Assembly: GCA_024398055.1 (NCBI GenBank)
Contig: CP073749.1
Coordinates: forward strand, 3,906,594-3,970,593
From: a bacterium SCSIO 12741
GTDB lineage: Bacteria; Bacteroidota; Bacteroidia; Flavobacteriales_G; Salibacteraceae
Direction: 5' to 3'
Length of the DNA stretch: 64,000 bases
Positions 17,737 through 27,481 of the stretch are shown here, piece by piece. The translations under genes and the position numbers were made by a program. The notes under the pieces were generated by a model that was given only the letters and a program-made list of their open reading frames with translations, was not told the origin of the DNA and did no database searches. How positions within the stretch are numbered: the first letter of the stretch is position 1; each line of letters starts with the position of its first letter.

Positions 17737-19184
17737 TGGTCTGAGGTAACCACCACTGATAAGGTTTTGGTTTCGTTGGGAAAGACCAGAACTATTTCAA
17801 ACGTTCCTCCTTGAGGCGACTCCAGAACGACAAAAATTTCCTGATTATCTCCTCGGTAATAAGGCTTGTGTTGTTTACCCTCAGCATCCAATCCAATCAC
17901 CGATTTTAATCCTTCCAGATCACCTTTTACATGAAACGATCCATAGTTTGGATTGGGGTACAACTGAATATCCCGGGAACTGATGTTCTCCTTAACGCGA
18001 ATGGAGGAGATGGGAAAAGTCGTAACCTCTCCGTTAATGTCCACTTCACTGAGTCGATAGTAGTTCAGCCCGATTTCATAATCTTGGTCTTGCCAGAAAT
18101 AATTGAGTGATTCATTGCTTTCCCCAGCAGCGTCTAACGTAGCGATCTCCAACCAGTCTCCATTTTGAGATTGACGTTCGATAATGAAGTGGTCGGATTG
18201 AGTTTCAGAAGCAGTAGTCCAACTGATCAATACATGTGCATACTGAAATTGGAGATGGAAACCAACTAATTCTACTGGAAGTGGGTAGGATCCAAGGCCA
18301 CCCCAGGTATGGCCACTCACACTTGAACCGCAACCAAAAGTATTGGCCGAATCGATGGAAAAATCTGTATCCGTGTGAAAGCCGCCGCTGCCAGAACCAT
18401 TGTCGTCGGTAAAGGCACTGAGTGTAGCATAATCAGAACCACCTTTGACCCTCCAAGTAGGTTGAGTAGAACTTCCGGAGGCTGAACAAACATTGACGCA
18501 ACCCAGTCCTCCAGGTCGGTCTTTGTTTAGGTCAAATTCTACAAGTGGGGTATATATAGCGCCACAGCAGCTTACTGAAGAACCATGAGGTTTAAAAAGA
18601 GTTTCTGCTTCGATCGTACCACAGTTTTCCAGCTCTCCATCCACATGCAATTCACCTTTGGCTTCGCCCAGGGTTGCAGAAATTAATATGTATCCGGAAG
18701 TGGCATTGATTGTTTTTCCAGAGGAGGCAGTTCCATTTTCTGAATTGGTACCCGTATGAACTTTTCCTGTGCGAATAGTATCGTGATTGTGGAGCAAGGG
18801 GAGTCCGCTTACCGGAGTTTTATCTATTCCTTTAATCTCCACTTTTCGGGCATGAATCACACCGTAGTTGATGCATTGCCCAGTATTGGTCCCATCACCA
18901 ATTTTAAGATTATCCGAATATCCTTTTAGCGAACCTCCCGCATTGATAAGAAGAACACCTTCTATGGATAACTCATTAGCGAAGGTAACCGGAGAATTGG
19001 CAGAAATAATGACTGAGTCTCCATTGGACAAAGTGGTGCCAGGCGCAGAGCCACCCTCCCAGGTTCCGTTGGTTTCCCAATCGCCACCTGCTACTTTGGA
19101 GGTGTAAGTGGTTGCATGAAGGTGTGTAAGAGCCCCTATCGCGCATATCAGAAGTAATAATCCAATTGTCTTTGTATAAGGCAT
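17733..19184 (-). CDS. Large secreted T9SS cargo protein of unknown function
   Basis: 483 residues. Signal peptide ends THLHA. The N-terminal half is Gly/Ser/Thr/Asn-rich beta structure with GGDWETNGTWEGG, a G8- or pectate-lyase-like sheet pattern common to surface proteins. Around residues 300-370 lies the FxxxxxYxxVLISWTTASETQSDHFIIERQ segment, the fibronectin-like module that usually precedes T9SS tails. The C-terminal sorting domain starts QLYPNPNYGSF. A surface or secreted role is likely; no enzymatic motif was seen. Confidence 0.8.
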   Translation of the reverse strand: MPYTKTIGLLLLICAIGALTHLHATTYTSKVAGGDWETNGTWEGGSAPGTTLSNGDSVIISANSPVTFANELSIEGVLLINAGGSLKGYSDNLKIGDGTNTGQCINYGVIHARKVEIKGIDKTPVSGLPLLHNHDTIRTGKVHTGTNSENGTASSGKTINATSGYILISATLGEAKGELHVDGELENCGTIEAETLFKPHGSSVSCCGAIYTPLVEFDLNKDRPGGLGCVNVCSASGSSTQPTWRVKGGSDYATLSAFTDDNGSGSGGFHTDTDFSIDSANTFGCGSSVSGHTWGGLGSYPLPVELVGFHLQFQYAHVLISWTTASETQSDHFIIERQSQNGDWLEIATLDAAGESNESLNYFWQDQDYEIGLNYYRLSEVDINGEVTTFPISSIRVKENISSRDIQLYPNPNYGSFHVKGDLEGLKSVIGLDAEGKQHKPYYRGDNQEIFVVLESPQGGTFEIVLVFPNETKTLSVVVTSDH

Positions 19185-19288
19185 AATCTTCTCCCTCGCA
19201 GCAGTTAGCTGTTAAAATCAAAGTTAAGCAATAAAGGAGAAAAGTTAAAGATTATCAGTTGGGTAGGTTTAAATCTACGATTGGATAC

Positions 19289-19318
19289 AAGCGAAAAAAA
19301 AGAGCGGATAACCGCCCT
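19289..19318 (-). terminator. Intrinsic terminator of the 143-residue hypothetical gene
   Basis: On the minus strand, AGGGCGG-TTAT-CCGCTCT (7 bp with one wobble) is followed by eight Ts. Confidence 0.75.
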
Positions 19319-19338
19319 TTTCTTGGTAAATAAACCTC

Positions 19339-19770
19339 TTACGAGATTACAATGGATTTCGTGAAATTGAAACCAACGCTGGTTCCATCCGATTTTTCCA
19401 AAGTTCCGGTTACGCTACCATCAATGGTTACCGAACCTGATGGTGAGTAATTGCAGTAATCCATACCGGTGTAGCTGCCATCACCTGAGGTGGATATAGG
19501 GGAGAGCTGGGACGCGATGGAGGCCGTTACAATGTTTTCGCCTTCCATTAATCCGGAAAGGGTGCAACTCACTACATCTCCGGCATTTTTAGGAGTAAGG
19601 TTATAGGTAGAAGTAATTTGCTGATACTCTGCTTGGTAATCGATGTCCCATTGAATGTCTACGGAATCATTTCCATCACTGTTCGCATTACTTTTTAAAC
19701 GTTTTAGGGCATCTATGTTCCCTTCTTTGAGGGCACTGACCACTTTGGACCAATCTCTGTTAGTACTCAT
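19339..19770 (-). CDS. Hypothetical protein, 143 residues
   Basis: No signal peptide, which contrasts with its surface-like Ser/Thr/Gly-rich sequence. The first ~30 residues (MSTNRDWSKVVSALKEGNIDALKRLK) form an amphipathic helix; the rest is predicted beta. I do not recognise a family. A good terminator follows its stop. Leader peptides of this type occur in some peptide natural products, but there is no modifying enzyme nearby, so I do not propose that role. Confidence 0.6.
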   Translation of the reverse strand: MSTNRDWSKVVSALKEGNIDALKRLKSNANSDGNDSVDIQWDIDYQAEYQQITSTYNLTPKNAGDVVSCTLSGLMEGENIVTASIASQLSPISTSGDGSYTGMDYCNYSPSGSVTIDGSVTGTLEKSDGTSVGFNFTKSIVIS

Positions 19771-20012
19771 GATTTTTGAATTTTAGTTAAGGTTGCCATA
19801 AGCCTGCATAGCGCGGCAACAACAGTTTGAATTTAAATGTGAAAGTAGGCCGGATAGTTGTCCTGGAAAAGCGTAGAAATAGCTGATTTACTCACCGTAG
19901 AATTCCCTAAAAAATGATCGGTAGAATTACGCCCTGAAAAATAAGGGTAGCCAAATATGGGGTATCGTGGAAATGTGTTAGTTGAACTGGAAATCGTGTA
20001 TGTACCTGTTAA

Positions 20013-20045
20013 TTAGGATGAAGGAATTTTGTTGAGTAATCCTAA
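20013..20045 (+). promoter_or_regulatory. Inverted repeat upstream of SDR gene
   Basis: TTAGGAT and ATCCTAA, 7 bases each, separated by 19 bases and ending 13 bases before the ATG. Possibly an operator or a weak stem; low confidence. Confidence 0.25.
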
Positions 20046-20057
20046 AATTCTCGAACG

Positions 20058-20839
20058 ATGAAAAAGACAGCACTCATTACCGGCGCATCCAGCGGAATTG
20101 GAAAAGAAATGGCCCGAATTCATGCCTCTCAAGGTGGAAATCTCATTTTGGTGGCTCGCAACGAAAAGCGATTAAACGACCTAAAAGCAGAATTGGAATC
20201 GAAACATGGAGTTCAAGTCCTGGTAATCGCCAAAGATCTTTCACTGGCCAATGGCCCTCAGGAAGTTTACGATGCGGTAAAACAAGCGGGCGTTCAGGTG
20301 GATTACCTGATCAACAATGCAGGCTTTGGGGACACGGAAAGTTTCATGAACGCGATTGGGAAAAGGATTTGACCATGATTAACCTAAACATTGTGGCGCT
20401 CACGGCACTCACCCGACTATTTTTACCAGATTTTGTAAGTCGCAACAGCGGCAAGATTTTGAATGTTTCTTCTACAGCGAGTTTAATGGCAGGCCCCTTA
20501 CAAGCCGTTTATTTTGCCACCAAGGCCTATGTTACTTCCTTTAGCAATGCTTTGGCCGAAGAACTTCATGATACCCAGGTTACGGTTACAGCCTTGCTTC
20601 CAGGAGCCACCGAGACGGAATTTGCTCAAGTCTCAGGCATGGATAAAACCGATTTGTTTACCAACACGTTTAGTGCTCAATCTGTGGCTAAGGACGGTTA
20701 TGATGGAATGATTCAAGGAAAACTGGATGTACTTTCCGGATTAACCTTTGGGCAAAAAATGATGATGAATATGATTCCCCTCACTCCAAAGAAAATGTTG
20801 TTGAAGCAAATTCGGCAAATGCAGGAGATCAAGAATTAA
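20058..20839 (+). CDS. Short-chain dehydrogenase/reductase (SDR), frameshifted
   Basis: Two overlapping frames encode one SDR. The first (20058-20372) has the NAD(P)-binding TGASSGIG motif (9-16) and LINNAGFGD; the second (about 20369-20839) has ILNVSSTAS, YFATKAY (catalytic Tyr and Lys) and LLPGATETEF. The junction reads ...AAAGTTTCATGAACGC; one more T in the run at 20341-20343 would give SFHERDWEKDLTMINLN, which is continuous with the family. All catalytic motifs survive across the break, so this is either a very recent mutation or a consensus error. It stands alone upstream of ppk1. The SDR substrate cannot be predicted. Confidence 0.85.
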
Positions 20840-20940
20840 AAGGAACAAGGAAGTCTTAAGTCCAAAACTTAGGAAAAACTTTACGTTCCAAATTTTTAGA
20901 TGTGCTCATTCTGGTCCAAATTTGTGGAAATTGGTGACTT

Positions 20941-23007
20941 ATGAGTAAGCAGAAAGAAGGGGCAAGCAACCGGTATTTTAATCGCGATTTAAGTTGGTTA
21001 TCCTTTAATTACCGCGTTCTTCAAGAAGCCCAGAATCCCAAGGTTCCATTGCTGGAACGCTTGAAATTCCTGGCTATTTACTCTTCCAACCTCGATGAAT
21101 TTTACCGGGTGCGGGTGGCTTCCTTGCGCAAGCTGGCCTTGTTGGGCAAAAAGAAAATCAACAAGGGGATAGGTCTCAATCCCGCTGATGTAGTCCGGGA
21201 GATTCAGGAAATTCTTCCCGCTCAGTTGGCTGAATTTGGTCATACTTTGAGTGAGGTGGTTCTTCCAGCCCTGGAAGAGCATGGCATTAAGTTGGTTTCG
21301 GGTAATGATTTAAAGGAAGATCAGCTTCGTGAGTTGCGTCACTTTTTCAAAACTCAGGTACTGGCCTTTATTCACCCCCGATTTTTGGATGACCATGCCG
21401 ATGAGTCGTTTTTGGTAAATCGGAAGTTATATCATGCGGTAAGTCTGAGTCGCAAAAAGGACCCGGAACAACGGGAGCTGGCCGTGGTCAATATCCCTTC
21501 GGACGAGCTGCCCCGATTTATTCCGCTTTCAGGCGAAGAAGGGCATGCCTTCATTTTGCTCGATGAAGTGATTCGTGTTTTCCTTCCGCTTATTTTTCCC
21601 AAGCATAAGGTAGAGGAGTGCGGGAGTGTAAAATTGAATCGCGATTCGGATTTGCTCATTGAAGATGAACTGGATGGTGATTTGGTCGAAAAGATCAAAC
21701 GTCAGATTCAAAAACGAGATTTAGGCGTTCCTTGCCGGTTTCTATACGATATGAATATGTCAGAGGCTATTGTCGCCGAATTGCAGCAAAAGCTGGCCTT
21801 CGAAGACGAGGACATGGTAAAAGGAGGATCCTACCACAACATTTCTGATTTTATGGGTTTGCCCGGCGTACACTCCAAAAAATTGCAATACCCCAAACAC
21901 CAAGGCGTACCGGCTCAGTTTTTTAGACAACACGAGTTAATTTTCTCGGCCATTGATCAAGGCGATCAGCTGTTACATTTTCCGTATCATTCCTACGATT
22001 ATGTGCTGCAGTTTTTCAACCAGGCTTCCATCGATCCAGATGTGCATTCCATCTACACCACGATCTATCGGATGGCTTCCAATAGCTTAATTGGCCAAGC
22101 CTTGAAAAGTGCTGCCCTCAACGGAAAACAGGTAACCGTATTTATGGAGGTAAAAGCCCGATTTGATGAGGCCAACAACCTCAGATGGGCAGAGGATTTA
22201 TCCCAGGCCGGAGTGCGAATTATCTACAGCTTACCCGATTTAAAGGTACACGCCAAAGTAGCCCTGGTAGCCCGTAAAACGAAAAAGGAGCCCAATACTT
22301 GGTACAGCTTTATTGGTACCGGAAACTTGAATGAGAAAACCGCCAGTATTTACACCGATTTTGGACTCTTTACCCGTCATCCAGATATTGGCAATGAGCT
22401 AAAGCAGTTGTTCGGATTTTTGGAAGGTAGTGCCATTCCTAAGGAATTTAATACGCTTCAAGTGGCTCGTTTTAACCTGATGGATACCTACCTCGATCTT
22501 ATCAATCGTGAAATTGAACTGGCCCGGGAAGGTAAACCGGCTCGCATTATCATCAAGCTCAACAACCTGGAGGAGCGAACCATGATCGATAAACTCTATG
22601 AAGCCAGTAGAGCAGGAGTTCAGATTGATTTGATTATTCGAAGCATTTGCTGTTTGATTCCTGGTGTTGAAGGGATGAGTGAAAATATTCGGGTAACCCG
22701 CTTAGTGGGCCGCTACCTGGAGCATGCTCGCATCCTTTGGTTTCATCAGGATGGAGAACCCGTTTGTTGCATCGGTTCTTCCGATTGGATGAATCGAAAC
22801 CTACACAAACGTATTGAAGTGAATGTGCCCATTTTGGATCCCGTGCTCAAAGGACGTATCAAAGGGTTGCTGGATCTTCAATTGTCTGATAATGTGCAAG
22901 CTGTAAATCTGGATACGGAACTTGTTAATCAGTTCAAAACACCGGATTCAGATGATCAAATCATACACGCTCAGGGAGAAACTCCGAAGCTTTTAGCAGA
23001 TTGGTAG
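20941..23007 (+). CDS. ppk1: Polyphosphate kinase 1
   Basis: 688 residues, typical PPK1 length. The N-domain begins YFNRDLSWLSFNYRVLQEA, followed by ERLKFLAIYSSNLDEFYRVRV. The catalytic half carries PYHSYDYV, the LKVHAKVAL segment holding the phospho-accepting His, FIGTGNLNEKTA and EHARILWFHQDGE with the second conserved His. The enzyme polymerises the gamma-phosphate of ATP into polyphosphate at the inner membrane. No ppx or PhoU-type gene is adjacent. Confidence 0.97.
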   Translation: MSKQKEGASNRYFNRDLSWLSFNYRVLQEAQNPKVPLLERLKFLAIYSSNLDEFYRVRVASLRKLALLGKKKINKGIGLNPADVVREIQEILPAQLAEFGHTLSEVVLPALEEHGIKLVSGNDLKEDQLRELRHFFKTQVLAFIHPRFLDDHADESFLVNRKLYHAVSLSRKKDPEQRELAVVNIPSDELPRFIPLSGEEGHAFILLDEVIRVFLPLIFPKHKVEECGSVKLNRDSDLLIEDELDGDLVEKIKRQIQKRDLGVPCRFLYDMNMSEAIVAELQQKLAFEDEDMVKGGSYHNISDFMGLPGVHSKKLQYPKHQGVPAQFFRQHELIFSAIDQGDQLLHFPYHSYDYVLQFFNQASIDPDVHSIYTTIYRMASNSLIGQALKSAALNGKQVTVFMEVKARFDEANNLRWAEDLSQAGVRIIYSLPDLKVHAKVALVARKTKKEPNTWYSFIGTGNLNEKTASIYTDFGLFTRHPDIGNELKQLFGFLEGSAIPKEFNTLQVARFNLMDTYLDLINREIELAREGKPARIIIKLNNLEERTMIDKLYEASRAGVQIDLIIRSICCLIPGVEGMSENIRVTRLVGRYLEHARILWFHQDGEPVCCIGSSDWMNRNLHKRIEVNVPILDPVLKGRIKGLLDLQLSDNVQAVNLDTELVNQFKTPDSDDQIIHAQGETPKLLADW

Positions 23008-23020
23008 ACCGTTTCTGAGT

Positions 23021-23827
23021 TTAAGGAACCACGTAGGTCAGTTCATCCAATCCGTAGGTGGTGAAATTGCCTACCACAGGTCCGGTCCAATTGTTGATCG
23101 GATTTCCGGGTGCGGCAGCACTAAAGTTGGAGGCAGCGCTCACAAAGGCCATGTCAAACACTTCTCTTTGGTAGCGGAAGTTTTCCTTGGTCATACTCAG
23201 TAATTCCAATTTCACTTCATCTCCCGATTGAAAGGTTTTGTTGCGAATGGTCCGGGTAACCGTTAATCCATTGTTGGACTGGTCGTTGAAGAAAATAGCG
23301 TCCGCTCGTTCACTGTTTTGCACTTTTCCATTTACAGTCATTCGAAGCCGGTAGTAATCATCCCGATTGGCCGGATCCTGGTAGCTGAATTTGATCTGAT
23401 ACCCGATAAAAATACCGGATGAATCTTGGGGTTCGGCCCGGGCACCGAGTAGCTCAGAATGGGCGGGCAAAAAAGATTCGGCCAGGTATTGCTCGCCACC
23501 AAAATCAACTTGAAGGCGGTAGGTGTGATCCGGTAAAGCTTCGTAGGTCGTTTGGTAAATTCCACTGTCTCGATGAACCAGTGGAAGGGAGTTTCCTTGG
23601 TCGTCATAAAGAACAACGGATGCATTTTCCACCCGTTTGGGTTCGTCGCCAGAGAGAAAGGGAGCCGTTTGCGATATTTTGAGCGCAACCACCTTAGGGC
23701 CACCTTCCGTCATTTCGCTTTCCAGAACATATTGCAGATCCGATTCCTGAATATCGAGTTCGATCACCTTTTGGCAGGAAGTAGCTGTAAGTCCTGCCAA
23801 CATCGAAAAGAGAAGTAGCTTTTTCAT
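23021..23827 (-). CDS. DUF4249 family lipoprotein, partner of the TonB receptor
   Basis: 268 residues. Lipoprotein signal with Cys18 (TATSC), then a DUF4249 beta domain: the KVIELDIQE start, LESEMTEGGPKVVALKISQTAPF and VENASVVLYDDQGN. The family almost always follows a TonB-dependent receptor gene in Bacteroidota, as here (3 bases between them), and probably forms a surface complex with it. The substrate is not known. Confidence 0.9.
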   Translation of the reverse strand: MKKLLLFSMLAGLTATSCQKVIELDIQESDLQYVLESEMTEGGPKVVALKISQTAPFLSGDEPKRVENASVVLYDDQGNSLPLVHRDSGIYQTTYEALPDHTYRLQVDFGGEQYLAESFLPAHSELLGARAEPQDSSGIFIGYQIKFSYQDPANRDDYYRLRMTVNGKVQNSERADAIFFNDQSNNGLTVTRTIRNKTFQSGDEVKLELLSMTKENFRYQREVFDMAFVSAASNFSAAAPGNPINNWTGPVVGNFTTYGLDELTYVVP

Positions 23828-23830
23828 GGA

Positions 23831-26242
23831 TTAAAATTTGAAGTTGTAGGTAATAGAGGGGACCCAGCGAAACAAGGAAAGCTGCACGGGCTCCGTTATT
23901 TCGGGATTGTCCTCATTTTCCTGGAAGGAGATGGAATACGCATTTTCCCGGCCGTATACATTGTAGAGCGAGAAGTTGAGATCCGATTGGAACTTTTCCG
24001 TTTTCTTCAGTTTCCAGGTAAGTCCCAAATCCATTCGGTGATAGTTGGGCATGCGGTAACCGTTACGTTCCGTGTAATAAGGGATTGTGTTTCCTTCTAC
24101 CGTGTATTCGCCTGTTGGGAAGGTAACGGCATCGCCGGTGTAGAATATAAAAGCTCCGGAAAGGGTCAACTTTTTATTTAACTCATACATTGCTACGACA
24201 TTGATGTCATGGGTACGGTCCTGTCGGGCCCGAAATTCCTCCCCATTGTTGATTTCATCAAATTGTCGCGTGGTTTTGGAAAGGGTATAGCCCAGCCAGC
24301 CGGTAAACTTTCCCTTGGTTTTCTTTACCGTTACCTCCAGCCCGTATGATTCTCCGGTTCCATACACCAGTTCTCCTTCCACTTGATCGTTAAGAAAGGT
24401 ATTGGCCCCAGTACGGTAATCAATGGTATTCTGCATGTATTTGTAGTAAACTTCAGCTGAAACTTCGATGGGAAGCTTACGCAGGTTTCTGAAGTACCCC
24501 AGGGCTACTTGATCCGCAATTTGGGGCTTGATGTTATTCGAACTCATCACCCATACATCAACTGGAGTGGAGGTGGTAGAACTCGTGAGCTGATGCAGGT
24601 ATTGGGCATTTCGATTATAGTTCAATTTTACGGAGTTGTATTCATTCAACAAATAGGTCGCCGAGAGCCGCGGTTCAAGGTTGGCATAGGTTTGCATGGT
24701 TTTGCCACTGCCATAGTAAGTTTCTGACAGGTATTTTCCTTCTTCATCAAAAGTGTAGGCCGTTCCCGATCCCAATCGATTAAATAGCGAGAACCTTAAG
24801 CCGTAGTTTAAGCTAAACACACCACTTATTTTTTGCTCGTTCTGGATGAACAGGGCGCTTTCCAGCCCATAGGCTAATTCAGCTTGATTGTCGCTTACAC
24901 CTGAGCTGGAGCCACCTTCAATGCTTCCAGGTTCCATGGTATGGTGAATGACGTTAGCACCAAACTTTATGGAGTTTTTGCTATTGGGGTAATAGGAGAA
25001 GGTTTGCTTCACGTTGTAGTCTTCGATGGAGGATTCGATGCTACGTCTTTCTTCATCAGAGCCCAGGGCAATGTTGTAGTTGTAATTACTGTATATCAGT
25101 GTAGTGTTAGAAAACAGCTTGTCGTTTACCAGGTGGTTCCAGCGAAAGGTTCCGGTGGCATTTCCCCAGTTAATTCCAAATTGATCTTCAAATCCCATGT
25201 TATCGCGACCGAAGTATCCGGAGAGGTAGATTTTGTCTTTGTCGGTTATTTTATAACTGGCTTTCAGGTTCAAATCATAAAAGGAGAGGCTTGAGTTTTG
25301 AATGCTTTCTTGTCCTGAGAGGCTGAGGTAGGGCTCCACGAAAGAGCGGCGCCCTGAGATTAGAAATGATCCTTTGTCTTTAACGATGGGGCCTTCCACG
25401 GTGAGTCGGGAAGCGATAAGGCCGATGCCTCCGCTAACTCCAAAATTCTTGCTGTTCCCATCCTTCATTCTCACGTCCATCACCGAGGCTGTTTTGCCAC
25501 CGTATTCCGGCATCATTCCACCTTTATACAGGGTTGCGCCCTTGATAGCATCACCGTTGAATACAGAGAAAAATCCGAGCACGTGCGAGGGGTTGTACAC
25601 CGGTGCCTCATCAATAAGTACCAGGTTTTGATCCAAACCACCACCTCGCACGTAAAAGCCCGAATTCCCCTCACCTGCGGTCTTTATTCCCGGACTCATC
25701 TGCGCCACCCGAAGCACATCCGGTTCGCCGCACAGCGTTGGAATTTCTTTGACATCCTGCATGTTTATCGTGGTCACGCTTCCTTCATTTCGGGAGACGT
25801 TTTCATTTTCTTTTTCCGCGGAGATGACCACCTCTTTTAGCGTTTCCTGCGAGGCCGATAACTCCACGCTAAGTTTTAGATCCTGGGTAAGCTTTATGGG
25901 TTTTTCCACCGAGGCGTAACCAATGAAACTAAAAACAAGGGTATAGTTTCCAGCCGGCAGGGTGAGGGAGTAAAAACCATACACATTGGAAGTGGTACCC
26001 ACGCCGGGTTGTTCCTTTACCTGAATAGTGGCAAAGGGGACATCTTCACCATTCGAAGCATCCTTAAGCTGACCACTCACGGTATACTTCGTTTGAGCCT
26101 GAAGTAATGGTCCTGTTAAAAGCAATAAAGCCAATCCAAGCCAGAAACCTATTCGCTGAAAAGATGTATTCGCTTTTTGATCAAAGGGTTGAAAAACAGA
26201 TGGAAACGCCTTTGAACTTTGAAAAAGAGGAATGAGATTCAT
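23831..26242 (-). CDS. TonB-dependent outer-membrane receptor with carboxypeptidase-like N-terminal domain
   Basis: 803 residues. A long charged leader precedes a hydrophobic signal segment (about 32-50, ending LLQAQ). A CarboxypepD_reg-like domain follows (about 52-135), then the plug (KEIPTLCGEPDVLRVAQMSPGI, GFYVRGGGLDQNLVLIDEAPVYNPSHVLGFF) and a 22-strand-type barrel ending in an aromatic residue (YNFKF). It imports an unknown substrate across the outer membrane with TonB energy. It is co-transcribed with the DUF4249 gene and divergent from a LytS/LytTR pair that might control it. Confidence 0.93.
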   Translation of the reverse strand: MNLIPLFQSSKAFPSVFQPFDQKANTSFQRIGFWLGLALLLLTGPLLQAQTKYTVSGQLKDASNGEDVPFATIQVKEQPGVGTTSNVYGFYSLTLPAGNYTLVFSFIGYASVEKPIKLTQDLKLSVELSASQETLKEVVISAEKENENVSRNEGSVTTINMQDVKEIPTLCGEPDVLRVAQMSPGIKTAGEGNSGFYVRGGGLDQNLVLIDEAPVYNPSHVLGFFSVFNGDAIKGATLYKGGMMPEYGGKTASVMDVRMKDGNSKNFGVSGGIGLIASRLTVEGPIVKDKGSFLISGRRSFVEPYLSLSGQESIQNSSLSFYDLNLKASYKITDKDKIYLSGYFGRDNMGFEDQFGINWGNATGTFRWNHLVNDKLFSNTTLIYSNYNYNIALGSDEERRSIESSIEDYNVKQTFSYYPNSKNSIKFGANVIHHTMEPGSIEGGSSSGVSDNQAELAYGLESALFIQNEQKISGVFSLNYGLRFSLFNRLGSGTAYTFDEEGKYLSETYYGSGKTMQTYANLEPRLSATYLLNEYNSVKLNYNRNAQYLHQLTSSTTSTPVDVWVMSSNNIKPQIADQVALGYFRNLRKLPIEVSAEVYYKYMQNTIDYRTGANTFLNDQVEGELVYGTGESYGLEVTVKKTKGKFTGWLGYTLSKTTRQFDEINNGEEFRARQDRTHDINVVAMYELNKKLTLSGAFIFYTGDAVTFPTGEYTVEGNTIPYYTERNGYRMPNYHRMDLGLTWKLKKTEKFQSDLNFSLYNVYGRENAYSISFQENEDNPEITEPVQLSLFRWVPSITYNFKF

Positions 26243-26470
26243 ATTTTGCAGGTACTTTATTATGACCTTCTGAGAGGGAAGGAAATGCGATTAAATACCC
26301 CGCAAATTTTCGGGAAGCATAACGCGTAACCTAAAGTATTCAAGCAAGGATTCGAAAAAATCAAGGAAGGGCCTTAAGTCTTCAGAAATCCCGTTCACTG
26401 ATAAAATGTAGGGTTTGCTTGATTAATCTTGAAAAATTGAGCGAGCTGGCAGACTTTTGGTTTTGGAACA

Positions 26471-27481
26471 ATGAATGTATTGGTAAATAAAAGAGAAAAA
26501 CGGTTGCAAGTCCTTTTGTGGGGTGGGTTGTGGTTTTTGTTCTTTTGGATTTATTCCGACATTGGAAATCCCTTTTACGATGTGGGCAAGGCACTCATGA
26601 TAGGAGTAGGGTCCATGGTAGCTTGCTCCATTAACTTGAATCACCTGATTCCACGCTATTTGCTGCCGCGTAAGTACCTGTATTACATCCTTGGGTTGGT
26701 GGCGACCATTACGCTGCTCAGTTTGATTACGGATTTGATTATCTACGCCTGGGTCATCTTCGTAGCCGGGCGAGAAAAGAGTTTTGAGTTGGTAAGCACC
26801 ATCTTTAAGTGGCACACCACAGCACCCTTTATCATGACCATTATAGCGAGTAGTTTATGGCAAATGGCAATCCATAATCGAAACATGCAACATGAGCAGC
26901 TTAGTATGGAGCTGCGCTTGCTTAAGAATCAGATTAATCCTCATTTCTTGTTCAATTCGCTCAACAACATTTACACCCTCATTTTGCTCAAATCCGATAA
27001 GGCTCCTGAAAACCTGATGAAGCTTTCGCGGATGCTGCGCTACGTCATTTATGAGTGCAGCGAGGAAAAGGTGCTTTTGTCTTCCGAAATTGCCCACATT
27101 CGAGATTATTTGGATTTGGTACTACTTAAGGATAGTGAAGGCCTGAACTTACATGCTGATCTGGAATCTGATCCGGGTTCGGTGCGGGTAGCGCCCATGA
27201 TCTTCATTACCTTCATTGAAAATGCCTTTAAGCATGGGCGAATTGAAGATTTGGAAAACGGCTGGGTGGACTTGAAACTTAAGGTAACCGATGGAGTTAT
27301 TATCTTTCACTTGAGTAACAGCATTCCGCGAACCCCATCCACCGAAGAAAGGGAAGGAGGAATAGGCTTAAACAATGTAAAACGGCGGTTGGAGGTTATT
27401 TATCCCGATAAACACCTCTTGGAAATTGATAATACAGACCGCGAATTTCGAGTGAGGCTTGAAATTCAAACGGAATCATGA
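26471..27481 (+). CDS. LytS-type sensor histidine kinase
   Basis: 336 residues. Four membrane helices lie in the first ~130 residues, with no periplasmic sensor domain of note. The His_kinase domain has NQINPHFLFNSLNN (phospho-acceptor His158) and a short HATPase part with ENAFKHG (Asn252) and GIGLNN. It overlaps the response regulator gene by 4 bases (ATGA), so the pair is translationally coupled. Members of this class sense the membrane or intramembrane signals. Confidence 0.93.
   Translation: MNVLVNKREKRLQVLLWGGLWFLFFWIYSDIGNPFYDVGKALMIGVGSMVACSINLNHLIPRYLLPRKYLYYILGLVATITLLSLITDLIIYAWVIFVAGREKSFELVSTIFKWHTTAPFIMTIIASSLWQMAIHNRNMQHEQLSMELRLLKNQINPHFLFNSLNNIYTLILLKSDKAPENLMKLSRMLRYVIYECSEEKVLLSSEIAHIRDYLDLVLLKDSEGLNLHADLESDPGSVRVAPMIFITFIENAFKHGRIEDLENGWVDLKLKVTDGVIIFHLSNSIPRTPSTEEREGGIGLNNVKRRLEVIYPDKHLLEIDNTDREFRVRLEIQTES

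Noticed and set aside
19339-19770. Small protein considered as a peptide natural-product precursor
   Set aside because: It is too long and lacks a nearby maturation enzyme or double-Gly cleavage site.
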